DNA of 11,458 nucleotides from CAZHSN01 sp964535125. Its GTDB lineage: Bacteria > Armatimonadota > HRBIN16. Under the pieces are notes generated by a model. The model was not told the origin of the DNA, searched no databases, and worked only from the letters and a program-made list of their open reading frames with translations. The position numbers and the translations under genes were made by a program. Below, in pieces: positions 1 through 7,012 of this stretch; within the stretch, counting starts at the first letter, position 1; each line of letters begins with the position of its first letter. The stretch lies in contig CAZHSN010000125.1 of NCBI GenBank assembly GCA_964535125.1, positions 1 through 11,458 of the forward strand, read 5' to 3'.

Positions 1-322
1 ATGAATATCTGCCTCCTTGGGCACTGCCGTGGCGTCACGCCTCGTGCTTGGCGGTCTTGCGGGTGGACGACGCAGGCGCGTAGCGCCGGAGGCGGCCACC
101 CGTAAAACCATTGTGCCGGCCCAACACTTCAATTTACAGATGGAGTGTTACACAACTGGCTTATTCGACTAGGTCGTATGGCTGGTTGAAAGGATATATC
201 ACTGTGCTCGGACGTGACGATAGCCGCGTGCATGCCCGCTCCCCGAGCAAGGACCATCAGGTACAATGGGCACGCAGCGTCCGGCGTTCCGGATGTGACT
301 TCTACGGTCAGGGTGATCGCTT
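1..322. other. Upstream stretch with no convincing gene
   Basis: No reading frame here looks like protein. The frame beginning at position 1 closes at 103-105 after 34 codons, and the frame open from about 5 closes near 170; both give arginine-, glycine- and alanine-rich strings without a recognisable motif, although either could be the last residues of a gene starting left of the window. A 7-bp inverted repeat pairs 60-66 with 96-102 across a 29-base loop and has no T-run after it on either strand, so it is weak as a terminator. The base composition becomes more AT-rich at about 120-200, the likeliest place for the promoter of the GH15 gene, but no clear -35/-10 pair could be picked. Confidence 0.5.
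12..18 (-). promoter_or_regulatory. Possible ribosome binding site for a divergent gene off the left edge
   Basis: On the minus strand these seven bases read AAGGAGG, a perfect match to the Shine-Dalgarno core. Reading on leftwards, the next bases end in CAT at the window edge, so an ATG could be completed by the first unseen base at a spacing of about nine. No coding sequence for such a gene is inside the window, so this is only a hint that a gene may diverge from the GH15 gene. Confidence 0.25.
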
Positions 323-2278
323 ATGCCGCGTCCGATTGTGCTGGGTAACGGCGCATTGCTGGTCTGTCTCGATGAGGCGTTGACTATCCGCGACCTCTAC
401 TTCCCATACGTGGGTCTGCAAAACCATCTGTCTGGCAACAAGCTGCGAACAGGTGTCTGGGTGGACGGGCGATTCGCCTGGTTCGATGACCCCGGTTGGA
501 CGCGGCGGCTGGCATACAGGCCCGGTGCGTTGACGTCACAATGCGAGATGGATCACCCGGGTCTGCAGCTGAGTATCCGGACCGCTGATTGTGTAGCCGT
601 ACATGACAACCTGCTGCTCCGCTGTATGAAGATCCGCAACCAGGCAGACCATCGCCGTGAGGTGCGTGTGTTTACATCGCACGACTTCTGCATCGCCGAA
701 ACCGACATTGGCGACACTGCGTTGTATAACCCGTATCTGCAGGCCGTGATGCACTACAAGCGCGATTGCTGGCTGCTGATCAGCGGTATGGGTCCTCAAG
801 AGGGAATCTGGCAATACACATGCGGCATCAAGGGCTTTGGAGGTGCGGAAGGCACCTGGAGAGACTGCGAGGACGGGTGGCTGGAGGGCCATCCTATCGA
901 GCAGGGATCGGTGGACAGCAGCATTGCGTTTCGGCTGGATACCGATCCGCACCAGGATGTGCAGTTGGACTGGTGGCTGGCCGCGGGACGCAGTCTGGAT
1001 GAGGTCAGCGCGCTGCACCTGCGCGTGCATGAACGCACGCCCAGCGCGCTGATGGAATTGAGCAGCACCTTCTGGCGCAGTTGGTCGCGCCGCGGCCTGT
1101 CGCTGGTCGACAAGCATTGTCCCGAATTGGAAGACGCGGTGCGTCGCAGCCTGTTGATCATGCGGACCCAGATCGACAACCGCGGGGCGATCATCGCCGC
1201 CAATGATACCGACATCATGTCCACCGCACGCGCCCATTACAGCTATATGTGGCCGCGTGACGGGGCGTTGGTGGCGCACACACTGGATCAGTTGGGGCAT
1301 GTGGAGATCACTCAGCGCTTCTTCACGTTTTGCGCCTCTCTGTTACCCGACTGGCAGCCGATGCTGTTGCATAAATACGCGGCCGACGGTACGCTGGGCG
1401 CCTCCTGGCATCCCTGGATTGCCGACGGACACCCGCAGATGCCGTTCCAGGAGGACGGCACGGCATCGGTGTTGTGGGCGCTGTGGCGCCACTACGAACG
1501 CCACCACGACATCGAGTTCTGCAGCGGATTGTATGAACGCTTCATCCAACCCACCGCGGACTTCATGGCCAGCTACCGCGATGCGCACACCGGCCTGCCG
1601 CTGGCCAGTTGGGACCTGTGGGAGGAGCGTCGCGGTGCGCATGCCTGGACCTGCGGCGCGGTCTTCGGCGGACTCACCGCGGCGTCACGATTTGCCCGGC
1701 TGTTAGGCGATGACGAACGCCGGGCGCGCTGGACGATGGCGGCGCATGCGATCCGCGACGGCATCTATTCGTGGCTGTGGCGGCCCGATGCGGGGGTGTT
1801 CGCCCGCACGCTGCGTCTTCGCGATCAGGATGTGGAAGCGGACACAACCGTTGACAGCAGTGTGGCCGGGCTGTTCCTGTTTGACGCGGTGCCGGCGGAT
1901 GATCCCTGCATGGTGAAATCCATGCAGGCTGTGGCCGAGCGGCTGCAGGTCACGACGCCGGTGGGCGGCATCGGCAGGTATGAACACGACTATTACCACC
2001 GTAAACGCGACGATCAGCCCGGAAATCCCTGGATCATCTGCACGCTGTGGCTGGCGGATCATCGCATCGCCACGGCGCGCACCGCGGAGTCGCTGCGAGC
2101 CGTCTATCCGATGCTTCAATGGGTGGTGGAGCGGTCACTGGTGACCGGGGTGATGCCGGAGCAACTGCACCCCACAACCGGCGAACCGCTCTCGGTGGCG
2201 CCGTTGACGTGGAGTCATGCCCAGTTTGTCGACTCGGTGTTGCGGTACGCCCATCGGATGGAAGAGTTGAACGTCTGA
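323..2278 (+). CDS. Glycoside hydrolase family 15 (glucoamylase/trehalase-like)
   Basis: The 651-residue protein is an inverting GH15 hydrolase that would release glucose from alpha-glucosides such as maltodextrin, glycogen fragments or trehalose. The N-terminal part (about 1-270) fits the beta-sandwich domain of prokaryotic GH15 enzymes; the rest is the (alpha/alpha)6 catalytic barrel. Visible barrel motifs are YSYMWPRDG (about 306-314), the WDLWEERRG segment with the expected general acid Glu434, and MPEQ with the expected general base Glu613, followed by LTWSHAQF. Length matches bacterial members. No signal peptide is seen, so it should act in the cytoplasm. The ATG at 323 follows AGGGTGA (310-316) at a normal spacing. 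It precedes the GH38 gene by 128 bases and may be co-transcribed. The family assignment is firm; the substrate is not, because GH15 also holds trehalases and glucodextranases. Confidence 0.9.
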   Translation: MPRPIVLGNGALLVCLDEALTIRDLYFPYVGLQNHLSGNKLRTGVWVDGRFAWFDDPGWTRRLAYRPGALTSQCEMDHPGLQLSIRTADCVAVHDNLLLRCMKIRNQADHRREVRVFTSHDFCIAETDIGDTALYNPYLQAVMHYKRDCWLLISGMGPQEGIWQYTCGIKGFGGAEGTWRDCEDGWLEGHPIEQGSVDSSIAFRLDTDPHQDVQLDWWLAAGRSLDEVSALHLRVHERTPSALMELSSTFWRSWSRRGLSLVDKHCPELEDAVRRSLLIMRTQIDNRGAIIAANDTDIMSTARAHYSYMWPRDGALVAHTLDQLGHVEITQRFFTFCASLLPDWQPMLLHKYAADGTLGASWHPWIADGHPQMPFQEDGTASVLWALWRHYERHHDIEFCSGLYERFIQPTADFMASYRDAHTGLPLASWDLWEERRGAHAWTCGAVFGGLTAASRFARLLGDDERRARWTMAAHAIRDGIYSWLWRPDAGVFARTLRLRDQDVEADTTVDSSVAGLFLFDAVPADDPCMVKSMQAVAERLQVTTPVGGIGRYEHDYYHRKRDDQPGNPWIICTLWLADHRIATARTAESLRAVYPMLQWVVERSLVTGVMPEQLHPTTGEPLSVAPLTWSHAQFVDSVLRYAHRMEELNV

Positions 2279-2299
2279 CCGCGCTCGAGGCACGCCACG

Positions 2300-2316
2300 G
2301 CCCGTGGGATACGGGC
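2300..2316 (+). terminator. Weak terminator-like hairpin after the GH15 gene
   Basis: A 6-bp perfect stem (2300-2305 with 2311-2316) and a 5-base loop are followed by TTTG, 21 bases after the GH15 stop codon. The stem is GC-rich, but the T-run is only three bases, so termination would be partial at best and read-through into the mannosidase gene is likely. Confidence 0.3.
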
Positions 2317-2370
2317 TTTGTCGGCAGGAATCCGTGCATCCGGTGTGGTACTTTGAGGTGCACAGACAAC

Positions 2371-2387
2371 CGTCCGTCAGCCGGACG
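2371..2387 (+). promoter_or_regulatory. Hairpin just upstream of the GH38 ribosome binding site
   Basis: CGTCCG (2371-2376) pairs perfectly with CGGACG (2382-2387) across a 5-base loop. The stem ends directly before the AGGATGGA stretch (2390-2397) that is the likely ribosome binding site for the ATG at 2407. It could affect translation or mRNA stability, or be an operator half-site pair; nothing else in the sequence decides this. Confidence 0.25.
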
Positions 2388-2406
2388 TCAGGATGGAACA
2401 TTAGCC

Positions 2407-5400
2407 ATGCATAAACACCCGGAACAGACACTGCAGCGCCTGCATCGCTTTCAGGAATGGATACTGAGACCACTGCTTTGGGCTGAGCAGACGCCCATGT
2501 CCGCGGCTGTATATCGTCCCCAAGAGGGCGACACGCCCGCGCAAGCCGCCACATTCCCGTATGAGCCGGTCACCCCCGGCTTTACCTGGGGACCGGTATG
2601 GAGCGACGCCTGGTTTCGGCTGGAAGCGAACATACCGGAAGACTGGACGGGTAAGCCGGTATGTGCGCTGATTGATGTAGGCGCGGAAGCGGTTGTCTGG
2701 GATGGCGACAACCCGATACAGGGCATCGACGGTCCGCACTACTGGATGCGTGTCAGTGAGGATGCCGAACCAGGCCAGTCGGTGGTGCTGTACCTGCGAG
2801 CGAACGGGATGAACCCCAACGTCAGCGTCTCCACACGTCCAGTTGACCCGGCGCCGGAGCCGTTTACATTCCGTCGTGCCGCTCTGGCGCTGGAGGACCG
2901 TGAGCTGCAGGCCTTTGCTCTGGACTTCCGTATGCTGTTTCTGCTGATGCGCGAACTGGCGGATACTGACCAGCCGCGCAAAGGCCAGATCCTGTATGCG
3001 CTCAATGAGGCCGTAAATCGGTTCGACGAGTCTGACCGCAGCACGTGGCCGTGGGCTGCCGCCGCGTTGTCCGATGTGCTGCGCTGTCCGGCTGATCCGT
3101 CGGCGCACCGTATCAGCGCCATCGGTCACGCGCACATCGATACCGCGTGGCTCTGGCCGCTGGAACGCACACAGCACAAGTGCATCCATACCTTCGCCAC
3201 GGCGACAACGTACATGGATGACTATCCGGAGTACAAGTTTGTCTGCTCGCAGGCCCAGCAGTACAAATGGATCAAACAGCTGGCGCCGCGTCTGTATGAG
3301 CGGATTAAGGAGAAGCACCGCGCGGGACAATGGGAGATCGCGGGATCGATGTGGGTGGAAGCCGACTGCAACATCACCGGCGGTGAGTCGCTGGTGCGGC
3401 AGATCCTGTTGGCCAAGCGGTTCTGGCTGCAGGAGTTCGGCTATGAAACCGTGGACCTATGGTTGCCTGACGTGTTTGGCTACGCCGCGTCGCTGCCGCA
3501 GATCCTCAAGAAGTCGGGTGTCCAGTACTTCCTGACACAGAAGATCAGTTGGAACCAAGTTAACAAGTTCCCGCACCATACATTCCTGTGGAAGGGAATT
3601 GATGGCACCAGCGTGTTCACGCACTTTCCGCCGTCAGACACCTACAACGGCAATATGGAACCGCGAGAGTTGTTATACAGCGTGCGGAACTTCCGAGAGA
3701 ATGATCGTGCGACCATGTCGCTGTACCCCTTCGGGTTCGGTGATGGCGGCGGTGGACCGGTTGTCGAACACATTGAACTGGCCCGGCGCGCCGCCGATCT
3801 GGAAGGTCTTCCGCGGGTGCAGATCCAGGGCGTGCGCGACTTCTTTGAAGCGGCGGTGAAGGATGCGCGGGATCTGCCCGAATGGGTGGGCGAACTCTAT
3901 CTGGAGATGCATCGCGGTACGCTGACCTCGCAAGCGGCTAACAAAAAAGGAAACCGCAAGAGCGAGTTCCTGCTGCGAGACGCGGAGTTCCTGGCGTCGA
4001 TCGCCTGCGAGGATATGAGCGAATACCCGCAGCAGACCTTGAATGACGCCTGGGAGACGGTGCTGTGCCACCAGTTCCATGACATCATTCCCGGCAGCTC
4101 GGTGCGGGAAGTGTATGAAGACTCAGCTGTCCATTATGCTGAAGTGGCCAACACCGGCCACGCCGTAATAGATGACGCACTGGCTTCGCTGGCGTCACGT
4201 ATCGACACCAGCGAGTTCTCACGTCCCGCGCTGGTGGTGCGTCACCGCGATGGGTACCTGAATGGTGATCTCATCACATTGCCCTTACCGGAGGGCGCCC
4301 GGTTTGCCGCGATGTCGTCGCCTGGCGCCGAGGTGTCCGTTCCGGTGCAGATGACTGTGGATCTGGAGACCGGTCTGCCGTGCGCGATTATGCCGATGCC
4401 GGAAGAGATGCCCGAACACGGCTACATGCTGGTCGAGTTGGAAACCCAGGCCGCCGCACCGGATGACGATGGCGAGACCGGCAACGAACCGGAGCTGACG
4501 GTGAACAACCGCCTGCTGGATAACGGCATCCTCCGCGTCGAGTTCGACGCCGATGGCCTGATCACGCGCCTGTTTGATCACGAGATCGGCAGAGACGTGC
4601 TGGAACCAGGCTGTAAAGGCAACCAGTTGCAGCTGTTCCGTGACATGCCGGCCAACTGGGACGCCTGGGATGTGGACATCTACGACCGCGAGCGTATTGA
4701 CATCGTCACCGATCTGCTGCGTGTGGATGTGGTGGAGCGCGGTCCGGTGCGCATCGCCCTGCGGTTCGAGTGGAAGGTGGGCGCTGCCAGCCGGCTGGCC
4801 CAGATCGTTCGGTTGGCCGCGAACAGCCGGCGGCTGGAGTTCGTTACTGATGTCGACTGGCATGAATCCCACCGGATGCTCAAAGCGGCATTCCCGGTGG
4901 CGATCAACGCCACCCGCGCCACGTATGAAATTCAGTACGGCAACGTGGAGCGTCCCACGCACTATAACACCTCCTGGGATCTGGCCCGGTTCGAGGTGGC
5001 CGCACAGAAGTGGGCCGACCTGAGCGAGGGCGGATACGGCGTGGCGCTGCTCAACGACTGCAAGTACGGCTACGACATCGCAGGTAATGTGATGCGCCTG
5101 TCCCTGCTGCGATCGCCTAAGGCGCCCGATCCGGAGTGCGACATGGGCGTACACCGGTTCACGTACGCCCTGCTGCCGCATCCCGGCGACTACCGGGAGG
5201 GCGCCGTCGTGGAGCATGCGTATGCGTTGAACCTCCCCACCAAAGCCCTGTTGATTGAAGGCGGGAACGCAGGCGACTGGCCCGACATCATGTCGTGCTT
5301 TGAAGTGGATCGCGAGGGCGTGATCATTGAGGCGATCAAAAAGGCCGAGGACGAAGACGCGTGGATTGTGCGTCTGTATGACGCCTATAACAGCCGCGGC

Positions 5401-5565
5401 CGGGTGCGGCTGACCACCGAACTTGATGTACAGAGCGCCTGTCTGTGCGATCTGCTGGAACGCGACGAGCAGCCCTTGGTGATTGATCGCGAAGAAGATG
5501 GTGTGGCCAGCGTCGAGTTCGCGATAGGGCCGTTCGAGATCATCACGTTGAAACTGAGACGCTAG
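2407..5565 (+). CDS. Alpha-mannosidase, glycoside hydrolase family 38
   Basis: The 1052-residue protein is a retaining, zinc-dependent alpha-mannosidase of the cytosolic/lysosomal-like type that trims alpha-mannosyl residues from oligosaccharides. An N-terminal beta domain (about 1-230) precedes the catalytic domain, which opens with GHAHIDTAWLWP (zinc ligands His243 and Asp245). LWLPDVFGY carries the expected nucleophile Asp355, HRGTLTSQA follows at about 500, and QFHDIIPGSS supplies the third zinc ligand His558. The remaining half, about 600-1052, is the family's beta-sandwich region. Length is normal for bacterial GH38 enzymes (about 1000-1050). No signal peptide is seen, so cytoplasmic action is expected. 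The frame stays open 120 codons further upstream to 2047, but that part overlaps the GH15 gene and has no protein-like character; the ATG at 2407 has a modest ribosome binding site and begins where homologues begin. With GH15 next to it, it suggests intracellular breakdown of mixed glucose- and mannose-containing glycans. Confidence 0.93.
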   Translation: MHKHPEQTLQRLHRFQEWILRPLLWAEQTPMSAAVYRPQEGDTPAQAATFPYEPVTPGFTWGPVWSDAWFRLEANIPEDWTGKPVCALIDVGAEAVVWDGDNPIQGIDGPHYWMRVSEDAEPGQSVVLYLRANGMNPNVSVSTRPVDPAPEPFTFRRAALALEDRELQAFALDFRMLFLLMRELADTDQPRKGQILYALNEAVNRFDESDRSTWPWAAAALSDVLRCPADPSAHRISAIGHAHIDTAWLWPLERTQHKCIHTFATATTYMDDYPEYKFVCSQAQQYKWIKQLAPRLYERIKEKHRAGQWEIAGSMWVEADCNITGGESLVRQILLAKRFWLQEFGYETVDLWLPDVFGYAASLPQILKKSGVQYFLTQKISWNQVNKFPHHTFLWKGIDGTSVFTHFPPSDTYNGNMEPRELLYSVRNFRENDRATMSLYPFGFGDGGGGPVVEHIELARRAADLEGLPRVQIQGVRDFFEAAVKDARDLPEWVGELYLEMHRGTLTSQAANKKGNRKSEFLLRDAEFLASIACEDMSEYPQQTLNDAWETVLCHQFHDIIPGSSVREVYEDSAVHYAEVANTGHAVIDDALASLASRIDTSEFSRPALVVRHRDGYLNGDLITLPLPEGARFAAMSSPGAEVSVPVQMTVDLETGLPCAIMPMPEEMPEHGYMLVELETQAAAPDDDGETGNEPELTVNNRLLDNGILRVEFDADGLITRLFDHEIGRDVLEPGCKGNQLQLFRDMPANWDAWDVDIYDRERIDIVTDLLRVDVVERGPVRIALRFEWKVGAASRLAQIVRLAANSRRLEFVTDVDWHESHRMLKAAFPVAINATRATYEIQYGNVERPTHYNTSWDLARFEVAAQKWADLSEGGYGVALLNDCKYGYDIAGNVMRLSLLRSPKAPDPECDMGVHRFTYALLPHPGDYREGAVVEHAYALNLPTKALLIEGGNAGDWPDIMSCFEVDREGVIIEAIKKAEDEDAWIVRLYDAYNSRGRVRLTTELDVQSACLCDLLERDEQPLVIDREEDGVASVEFAIGPFEIITLKLRR

Positions 5566-5576
5566 ATCGCCATCTG

Positions 5577-5604
5577 CGGCCGGATGAGGCGGCTCATCCG
5601 GCCG
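5577..5604 (+). terminator. Perfect 12-bp hairpin, terminator-like, after the GH38 gene
   Basis: Bases 5577-5588 pair without mismatch with 5593-5604 around the 4-base loop GCGG, beginning 12 bases after the mannosidase stop codon. The position and stem strength suit an intrinsic terminator, but the following bases (TCGTATCTGT) are only mildly T-rich, so it may instead protect the 3' end of the mannosidase mRNA or slow transcription. The stem would bury the alternative ATG at 5584, which argues for the later start of the next gene. Confidence 0.55.
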
Positions 5605-5625
5605 TCGTATCTGTGGAGCGCCCCC

Positions 5626-6306
5626 ATGCAATGTATGCGCAAGCGTTGGATCCCGGGCGTCATCGCGGTGACGCTCTACTGGTACGGAGCGTTGCTCTAT
5701 ATCTGGTGGCCGGCTGGATGGCCGGCCATCGCCCGTGTATGCGCCAAGGCGGCGCCCATCCTGTTGCTGGCGGCCGTGGTGTCAGGGGTGCTGCGTCGGG
5801 CGGGCGCGCTGCCTGCCGCAGCGCTGTTGTTTTCGGCGGCAGGTGACATCGCAGGAGATTCCGGGCCGCAGGGATTCCTGCCCAGCATCGCGCTGTTCGG
5901 CATGGCGCAAGTGCTGTACACCGTTTACTTCGCCCGCTTCTGGCGTTGGCGTCGCCTGCGGTTGGTCCCGCTGGGCCTGTGTCTGGTATGGGGGGCGTTG
6001 ATGGCATGGCAACTGGCCGGGGCGCAGGCTCTCGCCGGTCCGGTGTTGAAGTCCATGGTGTTTCTTTATATCGCGGTCATCCTCTGCATGGTGATTACGG
6101 CTCTGTTCGCCGCGGGGATGCCGTTTTGGCTCCCTGTCGGTGCGGTGCTGTTTTTCGTCTCTGACTCGTTGATCGCTATGGATCGCTTCCTCTTCGATGT
6201 GCCTCATGGCGGTGTGTGGGTGATGCTCACCTACTCCGCGGCGCAGTTCTGCATCGCTCTGGGGGTGATCCTGCGGCGCAGGGAAAGCCGGTCAATGCTG
6301 GCTTAG
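5626..6306 (+). CDS. YhhN/TMEM86 family membrane protein, probable lysoplasmalogenase
   Basis: The 226-residue protein is almost wholly hydrophobic, with about seven to eight membrane segments separated by short basic loops and a basic tail (RRRESR). The family pattern is visible: KAAPILLL near 41-48, LLFSAAGD with Asp74, GFLPSIALFGMAQVLY at about 83-98, VGAVLFFVSDSL with Asp180, and MLTYSAAQ near the end. The two aspartates are the expected catalytic residues. Characterised members cleave the vinyl-ether bond of lysoplasmalogens, giving a fatty aldehyde and a glycerophospho head group. An in-frame ATG at 5584 lies inside the preceding hairpin; 5626 is preferred because GGAG sits about ten bases before it, though ATG 5635 is also possible. 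It lies 60 bases after the mannosidase gene and has no evident functional tie to its neighbours. The family is clear, but the precise substrate is inferred. Confidence 0.85.
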   Translation: MQCMRKRWIPGVIAVTLYWYGALLYIWWPAGWPAIARVCAKAAPILLLAAVVSGVLRRAGALPAAALLFSAAGDIAGDSGPQGFLPSIALFGMAQVLYTVYFARFWRWRRLRLVPLGLCLVWGALMAWQLAGAQALAGPVLKSMVFLYIAVILCMVITALFAAGMPFWLPVGAVLFFVSDSLIAMDRFLFDVPHGGVWVMLTYSAAQFCIALGVILRRRESRSMLA

Positions 6307-6328
6307 TCGCAACCCTTCCCAGATTTCC

Positions 6329-6338
6329 GTAATATTAC
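6329..6338. promoter_or_regulatory. AT-rich palindrome upstream of the hydrogenase operon
   Basis: GTAATATTAC is a perfect 10-base palindrome in the 169-base gap (6307-6475) before hydC, and is the only AT-rich spot in it. It contains TAATAT, which could serve as a -10 element, but no good -35 box lies 16-18 bases upstream. It could equally be an operator. It does not resemble the TTGTGA-n-TCACAA type site of the redox repressor Rex. Downstream of it, 6353-6360 reads like a strong ribosome binding site, but every nearby start in all frames closes within a few codons, so no leader peptide is called. Confidence 0.3.
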
Positions 6339-6462
6339 TGGTATTGCTGCGCAGGAGGAGATCGTTTCGTTGGTGTAGTGTGGTAACTAAGCGTACGTGA
6401 TGTGCGGCGCTGCGGGAACGGCCCGCGCGGGGTGTCTGATACGCGCGGTGACGCTCCATGAG

Positions 6463-6470
6463 AAGGAGGA
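6463..6470 (+). promoter_or_regulatory. Ribosome binding site that selects a TTG start for hydC
   Basis: AAGGAGGA is a perfect Shine-Dalgarno sequence. It lies three to ten bases after the ATG at 6458, so it cannot serve that ATG, but it stands six bases before the in-frame TTG at 6476. This decides the start of hydC. Confidence 0.8.
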
Positions 6471-6475
6471 ACTGC

Positions 6476-7012
6476 TTGGACACGCAAAGTGCACGCCACT
6501 TCGACCCGGATCTGTGTGATTCTGTAATCGGCAAGTACAAAGGTACCCCCGGCGACCTTCTCTCGGTACTGGAGGAGGTCCAGAAACAGACACCTCACAA
6601 CTATCTCCCCGAAGCGGCGCTCGACTACGTCGCCCGACAGATGGACGTCCCCCTGTCACGCGTCTTCTCCGTGGCGACGTTCTACTCGTTTTTCAACCTG
6701 CGACCCCAGGGTGAGCACACCATCACGGTGTGCCGCGGCACCGCGTGCCACACACGCGGTTCACGCGCCCTGCTGGAAGCCCTGAAGGTGCGCCTGGGCG
6801 CACAGGACGTGGAGGACGAAGGCGAACCAGCCTTCACCACGCCGGACAACTTCTTTACCGTACGCACGGTGGCCTGCTTTGGTCAGTGCGCACTCGCGCC
6901 CGTCATCGCTCTCGACGGCGTGATCTACAGCAACGTCACATTGGAGCAGCTGGAAGCGCTGGTCAAAAAGGTGGCCTCCAAGCGCCGCAAGACGTCAGGA
7001 GCAGCCAGATGA
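6476..7012 (+). CDS. hydC: HydC/NuoE-like [2Fe-2S] subunit of a bifurcating-type hydrogenase
   Basis: The 178-residue protein (TTG start) belongs to the NuoE/24-kDa thioredoxin-fold ferredoxin family. A helical N-terminal part (about 10-75, with LPEAALDYVARQMD and VATFYSFF typical of the family) is followed by a [2Fe-2S] domain whose four ligands are visible: Cys86 and Cys91 in CRGTAC, and Cys134 and Cys138 in CFGQC. The length is normal for a stand-alone NuoE or HydC. It is soluble, with no signal peptide. In HydABC enzymes this subunit sits beside the FMN/NADH subunit and passes electrons through its single cluster. The gene overlaps hydB by the four bases ATGA, implying translational coupling and equal expression, and hydC-hydB-hydA is the order known from Thermotoga maritima. 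An upstream ATG at 6458 would add six residues but has no usable ribosome binding site. Homologues also occur in Complex I and formate dehydrogenases; the adjacent hydA decides for hydrogenase. Confidence 0.92.
   Translation: MDTQSARHFDPDLCDSVIGKYKGTPGDLLSVLEEVQKQTPHNYLPEAALDYVARQMDVPLSRVFSVATFYSFFNLRPQGEHTITVCRGTACHTRGSRALLEALKVRLGAQDVEDEGEPAFTTPDNFFTVRTVACFGQCALAPVIALDGVIYSNVTLEQLEALVKKVASKRRKTSGAAR

Noticed and set aside
111..383. 90-residue + strand frame before and overlapping the GH15 gene
   Set aside because: The translation has no recognisable motif, no good ribosome binding site for its ATG, and its end runs into the first codons of the clearly real GH15 gene in another frame.
2047..2406. 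Longer start for the mannosidase at 2047
   Set aside because: The extra 120 residues overlap the GH15 coding region in another frame and are not protein-like; the ATG at 2407 has its own ribosome binding site and matches the family's N-terminus.
4285..5631. 448-codon open frame on the minus strand opposite the mannosidase
   Set aside because: Antisense shadow of the GH38 gene with low-information composition and no family motif.
6353..6378. Possible leader peptide behind the AGGAGGAG at 6353-6360
   Set aside because: The available TTG and GTG starts reach a stop within two or three codons, so no meaningful peptide is encoded.
6412..6447. Small GC-rich inverted repeats (6412-6416 with 6422-6426, and 6424-6429 with 6442-6447)
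   Set aside because: Stems of five to six G/C pairs that exclude one another are expected by chance in such GC-rich sequence, and no T-run follows.
6730..7008. Longer start for hydB at 6730
   Set aside because: The extension is the hydC gene read in another frame; the ATGA overlap with AGGAG in front at 7009 is the natural start.
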